A DNA stretch of 55,294 bases from Chara braunii (GCA_003427395.1 BFEA01000261.1:598038-653331); one strand, 5' to 3'. Shown: positions 23,467-33,960, numbered from the stretch's first letter. Numbers and translations: made by a program. Notes: a model not told the origin generated them from the sequence alone.

Positions 23467-23920
23467 CAAAGAAGAAGAAGAAAAAGAAGAAGAAGAAGAA
23501 GAAGAAGAAGAAGAAGAAGAAGAAGAAGAAAAAGAAAAAGAAAAAGAAGAAGAAGAAGAAAAAGAAGAAGGGGAAGAAAGAGAAAGGAGAGGAGAGGACG
23601 ACTTACCTCCCTTGCAGTTGATGATTACGACGATCCAGGCGTAGACGAGGTGGCGCAGGTGTTGGGCCCTGCATCTGCTACTTACCAGTGTACGAGGGTG
23701 AAGACTCACGGGATATGCGATGCATCTGCCAATAGTGTCACGAGGTTGGGCGCCGCCCGACCGACTTGCTGGAATTCATACTTGCATTATTCGTGTCCTC
23801 ATTGTTGTGACCGCGGTGTGCGGCACTTCACGACTAGATTGTGCTGCGTTTGCAAAGAAGGAGAAAGCCAAGAGGTAAGTCTCTAACCCTCGTGACTGGC
23901 TACACGCTACCTCCATCGAA
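23467..23920. repeat. Purine-rich duplicated module, copy 2
   Basis: A long (GAA)n tract (23467-23580) leads into gaggacgacttacctccctt and a block related to 22210-22290. At about 23873 the donor-like gaggtaagtctctaaccc matches the copy at ~22458. Long frames through the GAA tract encode only Lys/Arg/Glu runs. Confidence 0.6.
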
Positions 23921-23999
23921 GGCATAAAAAAAATAATAATAAATAATAAGAAGAAGAATAAATAATAAGAATAATAATAATAAATAAATAGATAAAATC

Positions 24000-24370
24000 G
24001 TGTGAATCTCCCCCTAGAACACAGAATATACACTGCCACACTCGTGTATGTGTGTGTGTGTGTATGCGTGTGTGTGTGTATGTGTGAGGGAGTGCTTAAA
24101 TTCGCGGCTGGCATCACGGTACTTCCATAGGTAGGATAAGCGAAATCGAATGAATCTACAACTAAAACATGGAAGTGCACGCTTCTACACTTGCGCGTGT
24201 GTGAGCATGAGTGCATGTGTGAACGTGTGTATGTGTAAGAATAATAATAATAAATAAATAAATAAAATCGTGTGAATCTACCGCTAGAACACGGAATATA
24301 CACTGTCACACTTGTGTATGTGTGTGTGTGTGTGAGGGAGTGTTTAAATTCGCGGTTGACATCACGGTGT
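24000..24370. repeat. R4 GT-bearing units, two or more copies
   Basis: The blocks aatcgtgtgaatct, ctagaacac and atatacactg with a GT tail occur at ~23997 and again at ~24267. Between them is a version with acttccataggtaggataag and acatggaagtgcacgc, which is nearly identical to the sequence at 31245-31310. Confidence 0.7.
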
Positions 24371-24409
24371 CGAGCGCATCGGCCCTCGCGTGAAAACGAG
24401 GGCCCTCCC

Positions 24410-24830
24410 GGCCATGTCACGCAGGAGTTTACTTTCAGAACATAATTTTTAGAGACAACTGGGGAATGACGCATACTGTTCCGTGAACCGCCGAGACGGA
24501 CGCGGTTGCTTCGCTCCTTCGCCGCTCTAGTCGGGTGCGCCAGCTATACATCCCAAGGTCCCCTACGACAGGACAGGTTCCCGCGGGGCATAAGCTTGCA
24601 TCCCTAAGGGGCTGTCACCACCCTTAGGGGCATATCCCTACCGAGCTACTGATCCACGTGCGAAGGCTTTTATATGCAATCGCAGGGGTAGATCAGCCGA
24701 GGGCGTTTGCTCGTCTCGCTGCAGTATATGAATTGTTAGACTAAACGCCGAATGGACCTGTGCGTCGTTCGTTCCCTGGGGCGCTGATCTCCCAAGTATG
24801 AAGTGTACGCCGGTCGACTAAGACATTCTC
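24410..24830 (-). repeat. Dispersed repeat R2, copy 1
   Basis: On the minus strand it carries tgcgattgcata, ccttcgcacgtgg, gtagctcgg, ctaagggtggtgacagcccc, ctgtcgtagggg and a terminal ctgcgtgac. The same ordered landmarks are found at 37200-37512 and 48680-49005. No coding frame is shared. It may be a solo LTR or a non-autonomous element. Confidence 0.7.
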
Positions 24831-25148
24831 AACCAAACGTGAAAAACGATCCTTAGTCCCTAGCAATCAATCAAAAAAAAAAAATCCCCATACTTAAAAA
24901 CAAAATCACATAATCCAAATCGTTGACTTGATGAGTTGATCTGCCAAAGTGCCTATTTTTCAACCTGTATGACTGAAATAACTTTTATATTGTCGTTCCA
25001 AGATTATTAATTTAAAGAAATAAACTAAGAATGATTTTCTTATCATGACTACTGAAACTTGTCATGAATAGCTTTTGTAAATAACTATCACTGGCACCAT
25101 GTAGATCAACAAGTGATCTGGTTCCTAGTCGATGTTTGAACTCTCGAT

Positions 25149-25427
25149 TCAACCATACCTTAGTGTCATATGTAACTTACTTGGAGGAGTGAGTGATAAC
25201 TTTTTGTTAGTCGCTTTGTCCTCCTGGATAATAATTACTCTTTCTGTTTCCGCGAATGATGGAGTATCTATCCAAGTTAAGCAATGCAGAAGTGTTTCAT
25301 CTTCCGCTGCTTTGCTTGACAACATTTTCAGACGTTTCCTTTTCACTTTATCCAGCTTATTTTTACGCGAACGATTACCCCTCAATGCATAAAGCATGAT
25401 AGTGAAATCATCGGGGTAATCTAAATA
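25149..25427 (-). pseudogene. Unidentified ORF D of the minus-strand cluster
   Basis: A frame is open from 25427 down to the stop at 25149-25151, with an ATG at 25395-25397. It reads YLDYPDDFTIMLYALRG, a Lys/Arg-rich stretch, then LLHCLTWIDTPSFAETERV and IIIQEDKATNKK. A TAG precedes the first of these segments. A strong donor-like aagtaagtt lies near the C-terminus, so the last residues may be intronic. Family not recognised. Confidence 0.4.
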
Positions 25428-25577
25428 CTATCCATCCGGCGGTCCTAACTACATAAAGTGTTTTGTTTTTGTTTTTTGATTACCTCGTGAAACCATAAGT
25501 TATATGATTTCCTCAACGGGACTGAGTCCATGCGAAGTGTTTTCTGAAAATCTGAGTATGATTTCAGAAGACGATGT

Positions 25578-26132
25578 CTAGTCCTGGTAGACCTGTCGTC
25601 CGCCGCGCACCTGTGCCTCCAATAAATCCAAACGTGTCAGCTCGTCGTCGTTGAAAATCAAAGTAGACATTCGTCCACATCGCAATACTACTTTAATGAT
25701 TCGAGTATTATAAAACGAGGTCATCCGAGAGGCTAACCTCCAAACTATAACTCGGAGAGATCGACTAAGTCCAAATAGGTGTTGAGTCTCTGTGTCCCGG
25801 ATCCGGACGATGCCAAGACGCCTGCCGCACGAGGTAATCGTAATACTCACAATGACTCGAGAGAGACATTGGAGGTTAGTCGCGCAGTGGAAATACAAAG
25901 TATATCCGTAAAGCTCGTCGGGATTCCGAGCCGTGTTGGCTCGGAAATCTGCGCGAGTAGTAGGGAAAAATCCCTCCTCATTTTGCAACAGTCCGATAAA
26001 GCCGAGTCAGTTGATAGAAGATCCATCCTGTACTCGTAAAAGTCGTGCCGCACTTCTGATGAGATCCTCCTCGTGTGTATCACGACCTAGCAGATACCTC
26101 GGGATCGTCAAGTCTCGTCGTGCTCCAGGCAT
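25578..26132 (-). pseudogene. Unidentified ORF C, one in-frame stop
   Basis: ATG at 26130-26132 lies 23 bp after the stop of ORF B. The frame reads MPGARRDLTIPRYLLGRD, HEEDLIRSAARLLRVQDG, then a TGA at 26007-26009, and continues in the same frame with LLQNEEGFFPTTRADFRAN to the stop at 25578-25580. About 184 codons in all. TGA next to a C-G context is what C-to-T decay of an Arg codon would give (inference). The C-terminal half has FNDDELTRLDLLEAQV. No domain recognised. Confidence 0.5.
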
Positions 26133-26155
26133 TTGCGTATCAGAATGAATTCAAA

Positions 26156-26668
26156 TCAGTTACTTAAAAACCCTTCGAGCTCTTCCGCTTCATTTTCCAA
26201 TTCATCGTCATATAATGCATCAGCCCCTATTATTGCGTACCTATTGGCACGTATCCGCTCCACGTAGTATATGTCAAAAAATGGGCCTTGTCGCTCGTTC
26301 AGCCAAAGCACGTAACGGACGTACATCAACCTTATTGCAGGAATTTCGTCCACTCGTGTGTTGATTTCATAGGGCTGCAACACCACCAGGTTCATATTGA
26401 CAAAGTGACGCTCAGGCAGTGGCGGTGCGAACTCGTAATGAAGAATATCCAGGCCGTTATCACTCTTGAAAACAAGTCGTCTGGGGGGTCTTTGCGCATT
26501 ACCACCCCAAAATTGCGGAACGTCCTCCTCATAATATAATTCTGACGGATTATAAATAAGTCTGCCTACCCTTTCTACCCTCACTCCATCACGCCTTTGG
26601 AGTTCAACTCTCTCCGCTGCCGCATCACGATTGTTGAAAAGGAATAGTTCCGTGGTTCCCATAGCCAT
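26156..26668 (-). CDS. Hypothetical protein, intact 170-aa ORF
   Basis: This is the most convincing intact frame of the window outside the retroelement and the 51-kb exon. It starts MAMGTTELFLFNNRDAAAER and contains RLIYNPSELYYEEDVPQFW, RRLVFKSDNGLDILHYEF, LNERQGPFFDIYYVER and an acidic end DELENEAEELEGFL. No signal peptide or membrane segment; mixed alpha/beta soluble character. It sits in a tight minus-strand series with coding-like remnants 45 bp upstream and 23 bp downstream. A pyrimidine-rich ttctttcag directly before the ATG could be a splice acceptor, so an extra upstream exon cannot be excluded. Function unknown. Confidence 0.6.
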   Translation of the reverse strand: MAMGTTELFLFNNRDAAAERVELQRRDGVRVERVGRLIYNPSELYYEEDVPQFWGGNAQRPPRRLVFKSDNGLDILHYEFAPPLPERHFVNMNLVVLQPYEINTRVDEIPAIRLMYVRYVLWLNERQGPFFDIYYVERIRANRYAIIGADALYDDELENEAEELEGFLSN

Positions 26669-26713
26669 CTGAAAGAAAAAGGAAGCCGAATGTGATTAAG
26701 TTAAAACTAAGTA

Positions 26714-27085
26714 TTACTTAAAACATTTGTCTTCCTTCTGGCCCGTGCTTCTTATGGCACGACCAACCTCGTCAGGAGTATCTAAAGGTACTCCGTTCTG
26801 CTAGTGAAACATGAGTCGGGCTGCTTGTGGCGTCAATTCTCCATACGTTAGTGGTACCTAGGGTGACCACTTAAACAGGATTGCTAAGGCAGTTTTCCTT
26901 TTTCGCAAGGCGTCAAGAAATAATTTTCTTCCATGTGGATGTCTTTTCCATTACCTTAAAAGGTGGTCTGGGATACTCCTTCTCCTCGCCCGAGTACAAA
27001 ATTCGGATCTCAAAAGTCGGACCGTCTCCACCGAATCGGCATAGTACCCCCCCGCAAGGCGGTCCACTCTGAGTCGATAACAGGG
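26714..27085 (-). pseudogene. Unidentified ORF A, broken
   Basis: Three neighbouring frames on the minus strand give protein-like segments in order: GGYYADSVETVR, FEIRILYSGEEKEYPRP, then from about 26940 HPHGRKLFLDALRKRKTALA, ILFKWSP, PLTYGELTPQAARLMFH, QNGVPLDTPDEVGRAIRS and a stop at 26714-26716. Two in-frame TAGs and about two frame changes interrupt it. The downstream end is 45 bp before ORF B. Not recognised. Confidence 0.45.
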
Positions 27086-27089
27086 CCGG

Positions 27090-27940
27090 CCCCTAAGGCA
27101 ACGTACCCCCGCCCCAGATGCCTCCTAGACAAATGGAAAGACACCTACACGGCAGACAAGTAGAATCTTGCCGCCTAGTGCCAAAATTAAAATTAGACGA
27201 AGAAAGAGGAATCGTAGAAAGATAGAATAATTCAGACTGACAGGCATAGATAGAAGAGGGTTATTTGGGAAAGAATGGGTAACCTCAGGAATAAGTCTAA
27301 GCCAAGTTGAACTTTTCTTCCTTATGCTCGCTTCGTTTCTCGTCGTCTTCCCTTTCTTTTATTTATACATAGAACACAAGCACAAAGATGAAAAGTCGAC
27401 CATTCTTTCACCATCATCACCCTTATCCATTTCAGTCCATTTGTCGTACCTGCAATCAAAACCCAACAACACACAGACCACCATGCAATCCTTTTCTATT
27501 GTCAGACTCCCTGTCATACACGAAAACACACACATTCTCTTTCCCTTTTCAATGAACATTCAGTAAAAGAGGTCAAAGCAAGTGTGGGTTCACTCCGGTG
27601 TGAAGGGAACAGAGTCAATTTAACTGACTGACTGACTGACCTTGAGTGAAGTTGGACTGAAGATAATAGCGGCCCACTCAAGAAAAGCCGTATAAAAATT
27701 ATGCTCCTCTGTCAATGACAGTTGTCTTCAGTCGACGACAAATAATCCACACTCCTCCTTTTACCACAACCACCTGCCACAATGGCTCCTCACTATCTTT
27801 CAATAAGTATCGCCGCCACTGATTTTCACTGCCACCTCGTCACCATGCCATCAAAACTCACGCCACTTCTGATCCCTTACTCCAACGGCACCTCCCCTAT
27901 ACCAAGGTTTAACTGCCGCTCAATGTAGAAATATTTACCG
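27090..27940. other. Gene-free stretch
   Basis: No convincing coding frame. A short (ACTG)n tract lies at about 27623-27642. CCGCCAC words at 27740-27900 may be a decayed extension of the following 55-bp minisatellite. Confidence 0.45.
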
Positions 27941-27944
27941 CCTG

Positions 27945-28295
27945 TAACCTCGCTTCGCCGCCGTAAAATTTTTGCAGCACTTCCGCACCACGGCTGGTTA
28001 AACCGGAGTCACCGTCCAAAAGATTTCGACAGTGCTACCGCATCCCCGCCGATAAAACCAGAACTGTTGCCTCGAAAATTCGGCAGCACTCTCGCACCAC
28101 CGTTGAAAAAGTCGGTGCCTCCGCTGCAGAATTTCGGCAGCACTTCCGTACTACCGCAGTAAAAAGCCGGTACCGCTGCTGCAGAATTTCGGCAGCATTT
28201 CCCCACTACCGCAGTAAAAAGTTGGTGCCGCCGCAGCAAAATTTTGGCAGCACTCTCGTACTACCGCAGTAATAGTCTGTGCCGCCTGCCGTAGT
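27945..28295. repeat. 55-bp minisatellite, about six units
   Basis: Units start near 27955, 28012, 28068, 28118, 28173, 28228 and a partial at 28282. The last full units are 55, 55 and 54 bp. The core is gaatttcggcagcact followed by an actaccgcagtaaaaa segment. The period is not a multiple of three, so the minus-strand frames across it are by-products. Confidence 0.85.
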
Positions 28296-29535
28296 AATGT
28301 TGTGTCACTAAGCTTGTCCCGTGGGACCAGCACCAGCCAAAGGGGAGGGGAGCAGAGTGCTCCCCGCTTTGGCTATGGCTGCCCAGTCCTCCTCCTGGTG
28401 CTCCTCTGCAGTCCTCCAGCTCCTTCTCACGTTGCCTCAGCAGCATCTCCAGCAGCCACAACACTCAAGTGTGCCTGTCACACACTAGCAGCACGAGTGC
28501 TTTGTGTGGCAGCTGGGAGGCAGCTGCCTTTTTTTATATTGGCTGAGAGGAGTTGGACGTCACTCCAGCCCCCAGGCAAAAATGCGGGCTCACAGAGAGC
28601 CCTTGATCTGGCCTAGATCCAGGGCTGACTGTGGCCGCACCACAGCCACAGCCTTAGTGTGGGGCAGTTTCTTTAACTGCCCTATTTTATTTTTATTTTT
28701 ATTTTCCCCAGCTATCTCGGAATCTGGCGAGATAGCTGGTCTCCTGTCATTTCCAAAAGTGTTTTTCTTTTATTTTTCTGATAAGGGGTTGGAAAGTTAC
28801 AGCCCCTTCCAATTTGATGTATCTGGACCCTTTTTCCAGGGCAGATACATCGAAGAAAAGGTTGTACTTAGCCTTTTTCCCTTATGGCCCTTCAATTTCC
28901 AGGCTTCCTCTAAAAACGGGAGCCTGACAGTTACCTCTGGCACAAGCACGTGAGGACAAGTGTCCTCACACTAAGAAAAGAAAAAGAAAAGAAGAAGAAA
29001 ATAAAGAAAAAAACCCTTAACCCCTTAACTGCAGTGCTCCTGACCGTGATTCGAGCCAGGAGCATGCATTTTTCTGCCAACAGCCTATTTTTTTCCTCTG
29101 CTGCCCTCCCCTGAAAACGGGGAAGGTAGTTGTCAGGTTGGGAGAGGTAGGCCCTCCTCCTCTCAACCACCCCGTTTCTCTCTCTTCCCTTCTTTTCCCT
29201 TTCCCACACGCGCACGCTGTGAGCCGTGAGATCTGAGATCTCGCGGCCACAACCATCTTTCCAAAATTGAAGTGGGAGCCCTCCTTGCTCCCATACAGTC
29301 GAAAGACTGTTCTTTTCTTCACGAGGAAGTTGCCTCGTTTTCGATTCCTTGACTTTTTTTATTTTTTATTTTATTTTTTATTTTTTTACAGTTTCTTAGT
29401 TTATTTTGCTTCATCCTTCCCCGTTTTTTTCCCTGCTTTCTATACTCCAACGGCCATACGACGTGAGAGAGCTAAAAAACAACAAAAAAAGAAAATAAGA
29501 AAAACAACAATAAAAAGGCAAACAACTTACCTTGC

Positions 29536-29896
29536 NNNNNNNNNNNNNNNNNNNNNNNNNNNNNNNNNNNNNNNNNNNNNNNNNNNNNNNNNNNNNNNNN
29601 NNNNNNNNNNNNNNNNNNNNNNNNNNNNNNNNNNNNNNNNNNNNNNNNNNNNNNNNNNNNNNNNNNNNNNNNNNNNNNNNNNNNNNNNNNNNNNNNNNNN
29701 NNNNNNNNNNNNNNNNNNNNNNNNNNNNNNNNNNNNNNNNNNNNNNNNNNNNNNNNNNNNNNNNNNNNNNNNNNNNNNNNNNNNNNNNNNNNNNNNNNNN
29801 NNNNNNNNNNNNNNNNNNNNNNNNNNNNNNNNNNNNNNNNNNNNNNNNNNNNNNNNNNNNNNNNNNNNNNNNNNNNNNNNNNNNNNNNNNNNNNNN
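29536..29896. other. Assembly gap (361 Ns)
   Basis: An uninterrupted run of N. The flanking sequence is low-complexity and hairpin-rich, a likely reason for the break. Long frames spanning it are meaningless. Confidence 1.
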
Positions 29897-30261
29897 ACCT
29901 GGCTGCCTCCGGCGATGGATTGTCGGGGTCCATCCTCCTGACGAGTCGGTGCAACTTGACGAAACAGCCTGGCGCAACCCGTTTGTTCAAAACGAACGGG
30001 TACTCAAAAAAAAAAAAAAAAGGAAACAAAAGAAATTTAACCAAATCTAAAAAGAAAAAATCTAAAAAAAATCTAAGCAAAAATCAAAAAGGAAAAACTT
30101 GCCTAAAAAGAGGCTGCCCGTTTTCAACGGGCGCCTGTCATTCCTTTGGGGATACTAAGTCCCCTACCACTTCTGTAGGTGCCACCTGTCACAACGTGTA
30201 GCTCTTTTAGTTTTTTTTTTTTTTTTACATTTCCTGTTGGCTTATGCCAACGGTTGTGATG

Positions 30262-30325
30262 CTTTTGTGGGCTTCACCCACGAACTGTTAAAATGCAGAC
30301 CCGAGTTCGATCCCTCATGGGATCA
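30262..30325 (+). ncRNA. tRNA-derived SINE fragment
   Basis: The segment acgaactgttaaaatgcaga then cccgagttcgatccc matches the SINE heads at 41148 and 52579 (gaactgttgaaat, cagacc, agttcg). The B box gagttcgatccc is intact; the A box region is replaced by a GTGGG/CCCAC hairpin. It abuts the T-run end of the minus-strand U6-like element. Confidence 0.6.
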
Positions 30326-30326
30326 G

Positions 30327-30564
30327 AAAAAAAATTCGACTATTTCTCGATTTATGCGTGTCATCCTTGCGCAGGGGTCATGCTAATCTCGCGCGGCCTA
30401 TCTCGGCCGCGTGATCTCTTCGATCGCACGGTCGAGATGACCTGCGCCTTCAGTAAGTGCGAGCTGCTCCAAAAAGGAGCTAGCCCAGCTAGGCATGCGC
30501 GGTCAGGCTCAATCCCTAGATTTGCAGGGTGATAGTTGAGTGCGTTGTCCCACTGGGCTACCTC
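30327..30564 (-). ncRNA. Chimeric Pol III-type element: tRNA-like head, U6 3' half, T8 terminator
   Basis: On the minus strand an A box (tagcccagtgg, 30550-30560) and a B box-like gggattgagcctg (30504-30516) are about 35 nt apart. About 100 nt later, 30335-30390 reproduces the 3' half of plant U6 snRNA: gattagcatg, cccctgcgcaaggatgacac, gcataaatcgagaaat, with only about three differences. It is followed by TTTTTTTT (30327-30334), a Pol III terminator. The 5' half of U6 is absent; the spacer holds a GCGGCC hairpin and a weak gaagaga resemblance to the ACAGAGA box. The 238-nt unit has SINE size. An alternative is chance juxtaposition of a U6 retropseudogene and a tRNA pseudogene. Confidence 0.6.
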
Positions 30565-31203
30565 TTGTTTAACACTAAACAGGAGCTGCTCTTCAATATG
30601 AAGAGGTTAACCCAGGTAACATCATTGCCTGCGGCTCTGCAGGCTCCGCCTGTGTGTGGCCTAGCAGTCCTGCCCCGACTGCGGCTTAGCAGGGCTGCCC
30701 TGCTTGTGCCCTGCCGGCATTCCTGTCCGTGGCTTACCCATACCGGTTTGCCTCGTGACCGCGGCTTGGTCGGTCATCGAACCGGGTAAGCCTTGGCATT
30801 TGCCTATTGGTCCCCAGGCTCGAAGTCAGACCCCGCGACCCTAGAGAAAACAAAAACGTCCTGCACCTCCTGCGTCGTGGCCATATACCCTGGCGCAACC
30901 CTCTTTTTAGCCTACTTAGGCCCTGAATCGCGCGGCTTAGCAGCCGCGCGACATTATTATAGGTAGGATGGATTTAGTTTTAGCATTCCTTTACCCGCAC
31001 GTTCCTGCGGCTTCGACAAAAACGTAGCCTTTGTCATTCACACCCGATACCTCCGGACGCCACATGTGTCCGGACTAAAGTCTGAAAACTCTTAGTTTCT
31101 TAGTCATAGGTCAGGTCTGAACAAACGTTTTGGCAAACGTCAGTCTCACCAAGTCCTTTAATTCAACACAAGAGTCGGACAACGCCCGACGTTCAAAAAC
31201 ACC

Positions 31204-31231
31204 GGCAAATACCCTTGTCAGGGTTTTTGCC
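31204..31231. repeat. R3 hairpin, inverted copy
   Basis: GGCAAAT ACCCT and AGGGT TTTTGCC pair around TGTC with one mismatch. On the minus strand the context (tgtcggggc before, tttttgaacg after) matches the R3 copies at 20420 and 40051. Confidence 0.55.
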
Positions 31232-31240
31232 CCGACAACG

Positions 31241-31330
31241 GTACTTCCATAGGTAGGATAAGCGAAATCGAATGAATTTAGAGCTAGAACATGGAAGTGC
31301 ACGCACACTTTTACACTTGCGCGTGTGTGA
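31241..31330. repeat. R4 GT-bearing unit
   Basis: The blocks cggtacttccataggtagga, taagcgaaatcgaatgaat and acatggaagtgcacgc are nearly identical to those at about 24117-24192, followed by a short gcgtgtgtga tail. Confidence 0.8.
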
Positions 31331-31332
31331 AC

Positions 31333-31535
31333 GTATATATATATATATATATATACTTTTAACGAAACAGTTTGTCATAGCCCCTCGTTTGTTGTCCTCT
31401 TCTCTCTCTCTGCCTACGGTTTACCGGGCAGTTCTGTTTGTGACGATATATATATATATATATATCGTATATACACATATATATATATATGTAGTCTGAT
31501 TATATATATATATATATATATATATTTGTTTGTGA

Positions 31536-31595
<60 letters not shown>
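31333..31595. repeat. (TA)n microsatellites
   Basis: Several AT/TA dinucleotide tracts (31333-31355, 31446-31466, 31501-31525, 31538-31595) are separated by short unique words; gtttgtgacgatatata occurs twice. The tracts can fold into cruciforms. Confidence 0.95.
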
Positions 31596-31597
<2 letters not shown>

Positions 31598-31599
31598 TC

Positions 31600-32030
31600 A
31601 AACCGAACTACGCTACGCTATGGCGGATGTGCATGTGGCATCTGTGAGTGGGGGATTAAGGTTGTGAGTGATGCGGGAGGCTTACCTGGTGCTTGAGGCG
31701 AACGACAGTGGCTGAGATCGCTCGTACTTCGGGGAGCTGTTGATGTCATCGGTGGAATTGTAAATTAGGCTAGGTAGGATCTACCATTCGTAGTATAGGC
31801 GCTGAGCGTCAAATAGGAGGTCGACATTGGTTCTTTGTTGATGATGATGAGACTATTCCGACATTGTCACTTATGAGTTTTTGCTGTGCTCTTATTTGGT
31901 GGAACTCGTGATGTAATTCTGCTGCTGATTCGAGGTCACGAGTATCTGGTCTCATGTGTATGATGCTGTTTGATTTCTGAAGTTCGTTATGGCTCATTTT
32001 CCTAGCATTTTGTTTGGTTGGATCTTGTTA
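31600..32030. other. Gene-free stretch
   Basis: No protein-like frame recognised. A donor-like cttacctgg lies on the minus strand near 31681. Confidence 0.4.
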
Positions 32031-32036
32031 TTTCTT

Positions 32037-32097
32037 TTATTATTATTATTATTATTGATTGGTATATTATTATTATTATTATTATTATTGATTGGTA

Positions 32098-32158
<61 letters not shown>

Positions 32159-32180
32159 TTATTATTATTATTATTATTTT
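32037..32180. repeat. (TTA)n microsatellite
   Basis: Long ATT/TTA trinucleotide run, interrupted twice by the phrase gattggtatatta, which suggests slippage of a larger unit. Confidence 0.95.
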
Positions 32181-32984
32181 ACTTGCAGACAGACTCACTT
32201 TCTTTCTTACGTCACATGCATGCAAACAGGTGGCACACCAAACTGGCAGCCAACGCCCACCCAAAACTCAGAAACCGATAACACAGTCCAGATGCAAACT
32301 CGCTTCAGATAGACTATGGCGCTGTCATGCCCAACAACTCTCTGTTCGTCACTGTGGCCAACTCCGCCGTTCACCCACACTCAGGTTAGGATCACCCTGG
32401 ATATCCCACACACGACACTTTGTACACACACCCACCCACACACACTGTACTCACCTACAACTATGGCGGCTACGGCCGCTGTCACCCACTACAACTATGG
32501 CTAAGCTCTCTCTTTCAGCCCACTTCTTCCTCGGGCATCTGCAGACCACCTTGCACAGGACGTTGTGGCAGCCTTTTCGCCGGGCTCATGCAACAATGAG
32601 TGAATGGCTGGATGCCACCTCTTGATTTATACTTTTGTTCGTTGCTGGTCTGTCCTCTTCCGCCAGGCCCTGGTGAGCACTGTCCCACATGATACGTGCT
32701 GACTGTACTAAGTGAGACTGGGACTGGGTAAGCTGACTCAGCAAGGGTGGACTTCACCACTTGCCCACCTGCTTCTGGTCTGCTGTGAGCAGCGTTTGAA
32801 GGGCCACATTCGGACCTTCCGGAAGTCTGTGGACTTGGCCCTTCGACACTGTAGCAGCTACAACCTTGATTTTTCAGGACTGTAGCAGCTACGACCTCGA
32901 CCTTTCAGAAGTCCTACAACTCTGACCCCAGCTACAAACTTAACCCCTACGAGACAAACCTGTGGTTCAAGACCCAACAACCAG

Positions 32985-33560
32985 ACACAGACAACGAAAC
33001 AGACAAACAGACACCGACAGACAAATTGACAGGGACAGAAACGAACGGATACATAGACGGACAGACACAGACGGACAGACACAGACGGACATAAACTGGC
33101 GGACAAACAGTCAAACAAACAAGGACCGACACATATGCAAACAGACAAACCGACAGACACAGTCGGAGAAGACTAATAGACAGAAACATACAGTCAGTCA
33201 AGCAGTCAGACAAACAGATGCCGATAGACAAACAAGCAAACAAGACAAAACCGACTGTGGTAGTCTGCCTAGGGAGCATTTTGACTAGTGGACAAGGGTT
33301 TACCACCTCGCCCTTGGGTGTGTGCATGTGTGTGGGAATGTGAAAGAAAGAAAAGAGGGTGAGAAACGAGGACAGACCGACATGGCAGACCAGACACTGA
33401 CACACATGACAAACTGACAGACACAAATAGAAAAATAGACAGAGACAAACAAACGAACGTGACTCACACACAGATACACGGTGACACATACACAATGATA
33501 GAGATACGTAGTGACACACAGAGAGGAGACGTACACACAGAGAGAAGAGAGACATGGATG
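32985..33560. repeat. Degenerate (GACA)n / (ACAG)n tracts
   Basis: Two stretches (about 32985-33250 and 33370-33555) are made of variants of acagacaa and gacacaga. Frames across them encode Thr/Asp/Arg or Cys/Val/Ser runs and were not taken as genes. Confidence 0.75.
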
Positions 33561-33904
33561 AGGGTGATGATGTCACAAGGCATGTACCTGGTCTTGACAA
33601 TGGTCTGCATAGTCAACATATGCATGTACTTCGGTTCCACTGCTGACGTCAACTGAATGCATTGTCAATTCGTAGTCTGATAATAATTGCACGTAGTAGT
33701 CTGGGCGAACGTTGGGCTCTGAATACTTATGTCTAGTGACAACGAGAGTATGATCCCATTGACAACCTGGTGCAGTGTTTTGATTCTCCATTGGTATAGT
33801 AGCGGTGCATTATTGCTTTCCGGACAGTGTCGGACCTTCTGGCTTTCAATGTGGTTTCGCAATCTGGGATTTGTCATTCGTCTTTGCACGCTTACCTTAT
33901 GATA

Positions 33905-33915
33905 TTACTAGTATG

Positions 33916-33960
<45 letters not shown>
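33905..33960. repeat. (ATT)n microsatellite
   Basis: Perfect ATT trinucleotide tract after gtatgagt. Confidence 0.95.

Larger units (their letters stand above)
28310..31235. repeat. Mosaic of closely packed short hairpins
   Basis: More than a dozen independent perfect or near-perfect stem-loops follow one another. Examples: 28335-28374 (AGCCAAAG/CTTTGGCT plus GGGGAGCA/TGCTCCCC), 28598-28626, 28662-28682 (GGGCAGTT/AACTGCCC), 28708-28739 (12-bp arms CCAGCTATCTCG), 28816-28851 (GATGTATCTG arms), 28950-28969 (GTGAGGACA), 30116-30132, 30236-30251, 30566-30581, 30589-30605, 30627-30644 and 30929-30950 (CGCGCGGCT). The arms share no common sequence. No protein gene is seen. The block is interrupted by the N gap and by Pol III-type elements. 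Confidence 0.65.

Noticed and set aside
23302-23886. Arg/Lys- and Glu-rich open frames, and Ser/Phe frames on the other strand
   Set aside because: They follow the (GAA)n tract and have no non-repetitive core.
29267-30080. Long frames across 29536-29896
   Set aside because: Most of their length is the N gap.
32092-32625. Tyr/Leu-rich open frame and hydrophobic frames
   Set aside because: Translation of the (TTA)n microsatellite.
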